From contig CM114272.1 of NCBI GenBank assembly GCA_050084515.1, positions 58,900,001 through 58,964,000 on the forward strand: a stretch of 64,000 nucleotides of DNA. The letters are read 5' to 3'. This document shows positions 57,650-64,000 of this stretch, in pieces. The translations under genes and the position numbers were made by a program. A model generated the notes under the pieces. The model was not told the DNA's origin, made no database searches, and worked only from the letters and a program-made list of their open reading frames with translations. How positions within the stretch are numbered: the stretch's first letter is position 1; the number at the start of each line of letters is the position of its first letter. This DNA comes from Blasia pusilla (Eukaryota; Marchantiophyta; Marchantiopsida; Blasiales).

Positions 57650-58676
57650 TGTACATCTGGGACACATCTATCGTCCCTGAGGAACCCTAGTGAGAGGTGG
57701 CGTCAAACATGCCTTATGTCATCCTCTTGAACATCCATCATAGTGTAGCATAGTGGCTGCACCAAGGGCGGAACCACACAACATACACCGCAAGTCTACA
57801 GGAACTATTGCTAAGCTTGAATCAATTGTATCCTCAATGTTGAGAAGATGACATGGCGCACAGTTACGCACATGGTCCTTCCAAACCATACCACTGCGTC
57901 CCTCCAATAAGAGAACATCGGATGGCAAAACCTCACGCACTCTCAAGATGGTGCGCCCTTCAGTCACATCCAACGTCGTGGGTACCGTCTGCTACAAGTT
58001 GACATAATCTCCTTGATGAAACCTCTGGATAGTAGGTCGATAACCACCTCCCCGAATAGTCGCATACCTCAACGTATCTCGATGTTGCGCAATTGCCATG
58101 GGCATCACTCTCCGAAATAACTCAGCCCTCTCAGAACATGTTCGCATCCATACATCAAGGTCATCAAGGTTCAACACCTCACCAATATCTCGACAAATGG
58201 CCGTAGGTAAATCTGGCTCTTGGCCATAAAGCAACAAGTACGGTGAGAAAGACGCTAAGGATGCCTGCCTGCTGAATCTGTATCCCATCGCCAACCACGA
58301 CAACTAAAGGTCCCAATCTCCTAGGTGACCTCTCTGCAAGCCATACTTGCGTAGTCCTCTCTTCACTGTCGGCACAACTCGCTCCGCTAGTCCATCCGCC
58401 TCAAGATGATCTCGCAAAGTAGTGCGGTGGTCGATCAGTGCATAATCACACAAGGCCTGAAACTCCCCGCGAAACTCTGTAATCTGGTTTGTCAACACCT
58501 CAGATGGTGCGCCGTAATGACTCAACACTCGATCTAGGAAGGCATACGCTACTCCCTCACTTGCTTTTTCAGGCAATGCAACCAACTCTATCCACTTCGA
58601 GAAGTGTTCGATCATCACCAACACATAATGACTATGGCACTCCGTCAAAGGCAAAGGTCTTGCAAAATCCACCTCT
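57650..58676 (-). pseudogene. E7 integrase and PHD finger
   Basis: Minus-strand integrase core from 58672: MDFARPLPLTE (first Asp), TNQITEFRGEF (second Asp changed to Asn; Gly to Ile), HLEADGLAERVV (Glu). Then a TAG stop at about 58304-58306 within the block that reads LQFPWLAMG elsewhere, LLLYGQEPDLPTAI, and a C-terminal domain at 57973-57840. The PHD finger (57787-57653) has lost its third Cys (LHYDGC) and has a stop before the His. The N-terminus abuts LTR sequence at 58677, a deletion junction. Confidence 0.8.
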
Positions 58677-59050
58677 TGACATGATGTAGGAGGTCAAGGG
58701 CCACTTACCAAAGATAGAAAGTTGATCATATACTCAAAATGGTACTTACCTAAAATAGTAAGTTCCTCAATATGGCTCCAAATGAGCCGAAACGAAGGGG
58801 AAACCTGCTCTCTTAGGTTTTACAAGGCCTCAGCAAGTCATCCTCGACCTTCTAGGCCTGTCCTTCACTACTCACAAAGGCGCTCTACTAGATCTCACCG
58901 ATCTATCCTAAAAGACGTGATAGTTGTCTTGCGCATACACATCGTTACACAACATACATCGCTATCACCGAACACACACACAAACACACATGATTCCATG
59001 CTAACTCATGGCATCCAAACAACGAGACAAGAAGTACCAAAATATCTCCA
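58677..59050 (-). repeat. E8 3' LTR, truncated
   Basis: Begins TGGAGATATTTTGG on the minus strand at 59050 directly after a polypurine tract. It contains the terminal segment (to about 58925) and part of the middle, and ends at about 58677 in CCTCTTGACATGATGTAGG, where E7 integrase begins. Confidence 0.75.
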
Positions 59051-59232
59051 ATCATCCCCGTAGCTGGTGGTTAGGTCCCTCTAACTCCAGATAGCCATCT
59101 ATCCCTACCTACCATGACATACATCTATTAGACGCTAAGAGCAAGAAGGCCGGGTGCTCATGTGGCCCCATCGTTAGTCGCCTTCTTGTCATCCATATCA
59201 CAGACACAAGTCAGAATGTAGAACTACCTACT
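59051..59232 (-). other. E8 polypurine tract and 3' untranslated segment
   Basis: The same conserved non-coding block as in E1, E3, E4 and E7 lies between the PHD stop and the LTR. The purine tract (minus strand CTACGGGGATGA) is partly degraded. Confidence 0.55.
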
Positions 59233-59583
59233 CTATGTACATCTACGACACATCCATCGTCCTTGAGGAACCCTAGTGAGAGGTGGCGTCAAACATGCCA
59301 TATGCCATCCTCTCGAACATCCATCACACACTAGCATAGTGGCTGCACCACGGGCGAAACTACACAACATACACTGCAAGCCTGCAGGAACTATTGCTAA
59401 GCTCAGATCAATTATACCGTCAATGTTTGGAAGATGACATGGTCCACTGTTACGCATATGGTCCTTCCAAACCATACCATCGTGTCCCTCCAATAAGAGA
59501 ACACCGGATGGCAAAACCTCACGCACTCTCAAGATGGTACGCCCTACAGTCACATCCAACGTCGTAGGTGCCGTCTGATGCAA
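59233..59583 (-). pseudogene. E8 integrase tail with a complete PHD finger
   Basis: Reads APTTLDVTVGRTILRVREVL and VLLLEGHDGMVWKDHMRN, the integrase C-terminal domain. The PHD finger at 59373-59239 has all eight ligands: CMLC, CDGC, GWH-x2-C, WMCRRC. The frame upstream continues at 59584 after one stop (at GDYV). The finger is at the very C-terminus, as in E1 and E4. By family knowledge PHD fingers read H3K4 state; in an integrase this would fit chromatin-guided integration (inference). Confidence 0.85.
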
Positions 59584-60543
59584 CTAAACATAGTCTCCTA
59601 GATGAAACCTCTCAATAGTAGGTCGATAACCACCTCCCCAAATAGTCATATACCTCAACGTATCTCGATGTTGCGCAATCACCAAGTTCTCAAACGCCAT
59701 GGGCATCACTCTCCGAAACAACTCAGCCCTCTCAGAACATGCTCGCATCCGAACATCAAGGTCATCAAGGTTCAACACCTCACCAGTATCTCGACAAATG
59801 GCCGTAGGTAAATCTGGGTCTCGGCCATAAAACAACAAGTACGGTGAGAAAGACGCTAAGGATGCATGCCTGGTGAATCTGTATCCCATCGCCAACCACG
59901 ACAACTAAAGGTCCCAATCTCCTAGGTGACCTCTGTGCAAGCCATACTTGCGTAGTTCTCTCTTCACAGTGTGCACAACCCGCTCCGCTAGTCCATCCGC
60001 CTCACGATGATCTCGCGAAGTAGTACGGTGGTCGATCAGTGCTTGATCACACAAGGCCTGAAACTCCCCGCGGAACTCTGTACCCTGGTCTGTCAACACC
60101 TCAGCTGGTGCACCGTAATGACTCAGCACTCAATCTAGGAAGGCATACGCTACTCCCTCACTCGCTTTGTCAAGCAATGCAACCAAATCTATCCACTTCG
60201 AGAAGTGCTCGACCATCACCAATATATAGCAACAAAGGTCCTGCAAAATCCAAACTCCATCTATAACCTAGATCCATGATCGGAAGTGGATGCAGCTGTG
60301 GAGTTGGAGCATTGAACGATGCTCGGACTCGATCACACACCATGCATCTAGCATCAAACTGTTGAACGTCAGTTTGCATGCCTCGCCACCAATACTGAAT
60401 CAGGAGCAAGCTGTACGTCCGCTTCACTCCAAAATGACCCAACTCCTCGTGGGCATGACGCACCAAACATGCTCTCTGCAAATGATGAGGCACTACACAA
60501 ACTCTACCATCCTCCCACAATCGTAACACATGTGTGCCCTCCA
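59584..60543 (-). pseudogene. E8 integrase core
   Basis: From 60544: VLRLWEDGRVCVVPHHLQRA, HAHEELGHFG, RCMVCDRVRASFNAP (HHCC), then YRWSLDFAGP (first Asp). A deletion of about 30 bp follows near 60225 that shifts the frame (where others read TEHHRRFVLVMVEHFSK). The next frame resumes with HYGAPAEVLTDQGTEF (second Asp) and HREADGLAERVV (Glu), and a TAG stop at about 59905 is identical in position to the one in E7. Then LLFYGRDPDLPTAI follows. Confidence 0.85.
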
Positions 60544-61419
60544 TCAGAATCGTCTGGCCCGTTGTAGGACCCGATCCCGCTCTCTAGCCCCAACTGTGCT
60601 TGCAGCGCTGCCAGTACGCAGATACTCCAAGACTACTCCATCATCGTGAATATCTCGGCCATCAATTGTCTCCTCACTGGCCTTGGGATCCAAGGACTCT
60701 CCATCAGACCTCGCTATCAAAGTCTCGACACTTTGGTTTTCCATAGCCAATAAGCCCAAATAGGCTGACGCATGCCATCTTGGCACCAACTCCTCATCAC
60801 TCTCACCATGCCAACGAGCTCCATTCGCATCTCGTTGACTCAGGCATGGGTTACAGCTCAAACCATCTGCATCCTGGTTGAGCGTCCCAAGTCTATGCAC
60901 CACATGGAAGTCATACTCTTGCAACAAAAGATCCCACCTCGCAAGCTTCCCTGTAAGCTTGTCGGACTCCATTAACCACTTAAGTGCCTGATGATCAGTA
61001 AAGATGGAAAAGCGATTGCCGAATAGATAACATCTGAAATGTGCGACAGCCCACACTACAGCCAAGCACTCACCCTCATACGACCTATACTTTGCCTTTG
61101 CAGCATTGTTCAAGCGACTAGCATAAGCCATCACGAACTCTCTACCATCATCGTCATGCTGGGTGAGCACGGCTCCAAGCCCCAACATGCTCCAATCGAT
61201 ATGCAACTGGAAAGGACGATCCCTGATTGGTCTCCTCAATATGGGGATGGACGTCAATCTATCCTTGAGCATCTGAAATGCTCTCTCTTGCTCATCCCCC
61301 CAGTGCCACTCATGATCCACCTTGGTCAGCAAGGTCAGTGGCTTTGCAATCAAAGTGAATCCCTTGACGTACCGCTGATAGAAGTTTGCCAAACCCATGA
61401 ATGCACGAACGCGGCTCAC
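60544..61419 (-). pseudogene. E8 RNase H and linker
   Basis: A 291-codon open stretch. It holds the RT-RNase H connection (VRAFMGLANFYQRYVKGFTL), RNase H with LHIDWSMLGLGAVL (Asp), YEGECLAVVWAVAHF (Glu), FTDHQALKWLMESDK (Asp) and LNQDADGLSCNP (last Asp), and the linker with GARWHGESDEELVPRW and SLDPKASEETIDGRDI up to RERDRVLQRARRF, which leads into the integrase. All four catalytic acidic residues are present. Confidence 0.9.
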
Positions 61420-62240
61420 ATCTGTAGGGCGTGGAACGTGTGAAATAGCCTCTACCTTCGTCTATTGAACATCAAGGCCACATGGATATATTGTATGACC
61501 CAAGTACTCAATCTGGTCGTAGAGGAACTTACACTTGCATGGATGTAGCTTCAGCCCATGTAACTGCAATTGTCGAAACATCTCCTCTAGATGTCGCTCA
61601 TGCTCTTCAACCGTGGCACTAAAGAATACGATGTCATCAATATAACACCTAGCAAAATCCAGACATACCAGGATCCTATCCATGACCCTCTGAAACTCAG
61701 CCGGGACGTTCTTTAACCCAAATGGTAAGAACCGCCACTGATACAAACAATCCTTCCGGTGAGGATCGATGCCCCAAAATGTCGTCTTTTTCTTGTCCTC
61801 CAATCTGATAGGTAGTTGATGGTATCCGGCTCGTAAATCCAATGAACTAAAGACCTTTGCGTGACCAATCGCATCAAAGATCTCCTCAGGATTGGGCATG
61901 GCATACCTATTGGACTTCGTCTGCCAATTGATAGGCTGGGAATCCCCACACATCCGTCTATCCGTCCAGTTGCCATGCACATCCTTCTTGGCAGGCATGA
62001 CAGTGGCACATGCATACTACCCATGCGACATCTCCACTAGTCCTGCTCCAACCAAGTCCTGGCTCTTACTCTAAATCAAAGCCCTCTCCATATCACTGTA
62101 CCTGTAAGGTCGTCAGGAGATCGGCGTATCACTTGACAACTCAATGTGGACCCCTGGTCCCTTCAGAGTACCCGAATCCTCCATGCTAAATGTAAAGCAG
62201 CTCCTATAACTCCTAAGGACCTGATGTATCTGGCACCCTC
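61420..62240 (-). pseudogene. E8 reverse transcriptase
   Basis: N-terminal part (62240-61999) is frameshifted but readable (PKLIGEEGARY, PYRYSDMERAL in a second frame). Then 61998-61462 is open: PAKKDVHGNWTDRRMCG, VFSSLDLRAGYHQLPIRLED, FWGIDPHRKDCLYQWRFLPF, GLKNVPAEFQRVMDRIL, CYIDDIVFF with YIDD at 61633-61644, HGLKLHPCKCKFLYDQ, and YLGHTIYP. It is the best-preserved RT in the window. It ends with a stop at 61462 before the RNase H connection. Confidence 0.9.
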
Positions 62241-62599
62241 TTCTCCTATCAACTTAGGGTCCATATCTGGCTCCCAAGTCTCCATCATGACGACGATAGG
62301 ACTCTCCGGCATGGGTATCGATGGTTGCTATGGTGCAACCCCGTCTCGAACACTAACACTTGGCCGCTCTCCTGCAACCAACTGGAAACTCTGATCTCCT
62401 CCACATGTAGTGCTCGGAACTATGCTCAATGTTGTGGCTATCATCTCCTGGCGTACCTGCAAAACATCCCAAGAAGTCCAAGGGTGTCTCTCCCGATCTC
62501 CCCTGGTGTGTCGATCACCTCGAGTCTTTCCCCCAGCCACTGCCTCCATCGTCTTGATAGGCATGGTCCTCACCAACGCAACCGCTATGATCTGTCGTG
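62241..62599 (-). pseudogene. E8 DNMT-RT linker
   Basis: About 120 residues between the methyltransferase and RT: MRSRQIIAVALVRTMPIKTM, then a basic, Gly/Arg-rich piece (GKTRGDRHTRGDRERH), then SWDVLQVRQEMIATTL and an acidic segment ETWEPDMDPK. It resembles no domain I know. The basic piece could bind nucleic acid or hold a cleavage site (inference). E6 lacks it by deletion. Confidence 0.5.
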
Positions 62600-63570
62600 A
62601 TCTCATCCGATGCTGCTCAGCCACTCCCAAGCTGAAGATCCATGTCAAGTAGTTCAGGTCCATCGCTGACCCAAGGCATGGCATCGTGATGCCTGTGATA
62701 CTGACGGTACTGCCATCACCCCTGTGGAAAGTCCCATCGCCCGCTCTCTCTTGTCGACGTTGGGCTCCACCAACCTTTGAACCTGGTCATCCCAAACGAA
62801 GCCAGGATCGGCCTCCTTGTAAGCATAGGAAGCGAGAAAACTCACAAATGTGGGAAAGGTTGCTTGCGGCCGGCCTACCCTATTGACCATAGTCAAGGGT
62901 GGTCAATCATCATGCCTCACTGTTTGTGATTGACGACCCGGATCTAGAATGGAATCCACTAACAAGTGGGAGGGGCGCTCCACTCTTGCATACGCCCTCC
63001 GCAACACCTTGTGTGGTACCATGTTGGTCCACCATAGACGCAGGCGATATGCTCGAGAACCCACACTTGCCGCATCCAAAACTAATGCTAGGCCGATCCA
63101 AGCATGCACCTGATGTGCACTCGTCACCACCCGTGATCTCGAATCGCCCAAGATCGATACATTCTCCAGAATGTAAGCTGGAGAACGGGAGTGATGCTCT
63201 TGCAAATATCTCAAGACCCTCAACATCTCCCAAAATAACCTGGATCGAGTGTCAGCCAACCCGATGCCTCGTCCAGCACTCGATCGACCCTGACATGGCC
63301 AACCTACAATGACCAAATCAATGGTCCCTACCTCCTCCAAGTCCTGTGCACCCAGCAACGAAATATCCTTCGGTAGGGAACTTTGGTACCCATGTAACGC
63401 GGATGCAGATAACAAGTTGGGAAAACGTAGGCGTAACTGCGCCACATCTTGTAGTGAGACGGGCCTTGCAACATCATCACTCTCCATATATAAGTACTGA
63501 TGCACTCGCACTCCTGCTTGCAAAACAACAGCTAACTTGGTGCTAATCCCTCCAAAGAGATCTAACACCT
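62600..63570 (-). pseudogene. E8 retrotransposon-encoded DNA (cytosine-5) methyltransferase, nearly intact
   Basis: A DNMT catalytic domain of about 320 residues inside the Ty3/gypsy polyprotein. Motifs in canonical order: I, VLDLFGGISTKLAVVL (from 63568); II region, YLYMESDDVARP; IV, IDLVIVGWPCQGRSSAGRG with the catalytic Pro-Cys (Cys codon near 63293-63295); VI, YILENV; VIII, YRLRLWW; then after one TGA at 62903-62905, DQVQRLVEP and SVSQASRCHALGQ (IX) and, after a one-base deletion near 62666, MDLNYLTWIFSLG (X). The order I-IV-VI-VIII-IX-X excludes the rearranged DRM type. The sequence looks closest to DNMT3 (LFxGI, GWPC, RLFxE, and the R-xx-LG motif X lead-in). There is no UBA, BAH, chromo or bromo-type domain. 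It would transfer methyl from SAM to cytosine. Only two inactivating lesions are visible in the catalytic domain. Confidence 0.9.
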
Positions 63571-63599
63571 GAACATCCTCCTCCGGAATACGCCACACA

Positions 63600-63702
63600 A
63601 TGGCCGTGGTATACGCAATATATATATATATTGAATACGGAATATGCACTCCTTGCTACCTGGGGTTCCTTAGACCCGTCACGCTCTGATTTGGGTCTAA
63701 GG

Positions 63703-63785
<83 letters not shown>

Positions 63786-63850
63786 AATACGGAATATGCA
63801 CTCCCTGCTACCTGGGGTTCCTTAGACCCGTCACGCTCTTGTGCAAACGC
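63600..63850. repeat. (TA)n microsatellite flanked by a direct duplication
   Basis: An alternating TA run (about 63707-63783, one AA interruption) lies between two copies of a 57-bp block (TTGAATACGGAATATGCACT...CCCGTCACGCTCT) at about 63631-63688 and 63783-63839. A shorter TA run at 63619-63631 ends the second copy. The block encodes the end of the post-protease region, so the duplication and repeat interrupt the frame between protease region and DNMT. E2 lacks them. Confidence 0.9.
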
Positions 63851-64000
63851 CTCGCTCCACGCGGTCTGCACGTGCTCATGTGCCGATCGTCGAAGCTCCT
63901 CAGTCGAGCCCCACAATGGCACCTCTCCTCCACGGAATGATGCGGCTACCATAACACTCCTCTCCATAGAAATGTCAGGAATGGGAGTATCCTCTGCATG
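63840..64000 (-). pseudogene. E8 post-protease segment, continuing beyond the window
   Basis: The minus strand reads HAEDTPIPDISMERSVMVAA, then RSAHEHVQTAWSEAFAQERD, the same block that follows the protease in E2 (14095-14240). E8 therefore continues past 64000 with protease and gag. Confidence 0.75.

Noticed and set aside
63656-63967. Open frame with a long Ile-Tyr alternation
   Set aside because: It is the translation of the (TA)n microsatellite, not a protein repeat.

Overview
This window is eukaryotic nuclear DNA that looks like repeat-dense plant heterochromatin. There is no bacterial gene organisation. I see no intact host gene, and nearly all recognisable coding sequence is decayed transposable-element protein. 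The mix (Ty3/gypsy, Ty1/copia, CACTA, a hAT-like relic, a non-LTR reverse transcriptase, and GT-AG introns in the CACTA genes) points to a streptophyte with a large genome. A retrotransposon-borne cytosine-5 DNA methyltransferase (DNMT) favours a non-flowering lineage (charophyte, bryophyte, lycophyte, fern or gymnosperm). That last step is inference.

The dominant component is one family of unusual Ty3/gypsy elements, seen as at least eight broken copies (called E1-E8 here). They are E1 (minus, 6855-10341), E2 (plus, 10387-16905), E3 (minus, 21841-23792), E4 (plus, 24435-26237), E5 (minus, 45721-48135, a diverged subfamily), E6 (minus, 54319-55170), E7 (minus, 56339-58676) and E8 (minus, 58677-64000, running off the window). 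Put together, their order is LTR - gag with two zinc knuckles - aspartic protease - cytosine-5 DNMT - linker - reverse transcriptase - RNase H - integrase - PHD finger - polypurine tract - LTR. E8 keeps all the DNMT catalytic motifs with one stop and one frameshift. E2 and E6 keep the two opposite ends of the same domain, so the DNMT is ancestral to the family and not a chance neighbour. An element with both a DNA methylation writer and a histone-reader-type zinc finger is the most interesting object here.

Layout: 1-2027 unassigned, with a dispersed repeat; 2028-3010 hAT/DUF4371-like relic; 3565-3960 copia relic; 4930-5660 non-LTR RT relic; 6855-10341 E1, split by a 999-bp solo LTR with perfect target-site duplications; 10387-16905 E2; 17-21 kb AT-rich unassigned DNA; 21.8-26.9 kb E3, E4 and LTR pieces; 29.0-31.1 kb truncated Ty1/copia; 31-45 kb mostly non-repetitive-looking DNA with local tandem repeats and no convincing gene; 45.7-48.1 kb E5; 48.1-48.55 kb a MITE-like element; 49.2-54.3 kb CACTA (En/Spm) element genes on the minus strand; 54.3-64 kb E6, E7 and E8.

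The family's LTRs share an odd layout. A segment of about 120-140 bp is present at both ends of each LTR of about 740-770 bp, and within one LTR the two copies resemble each other more than they resemble copies in the other subfamily. All coordinates of degenerate features are approximate to a few tens of bases. All family assignments rest on motif reading by eye.
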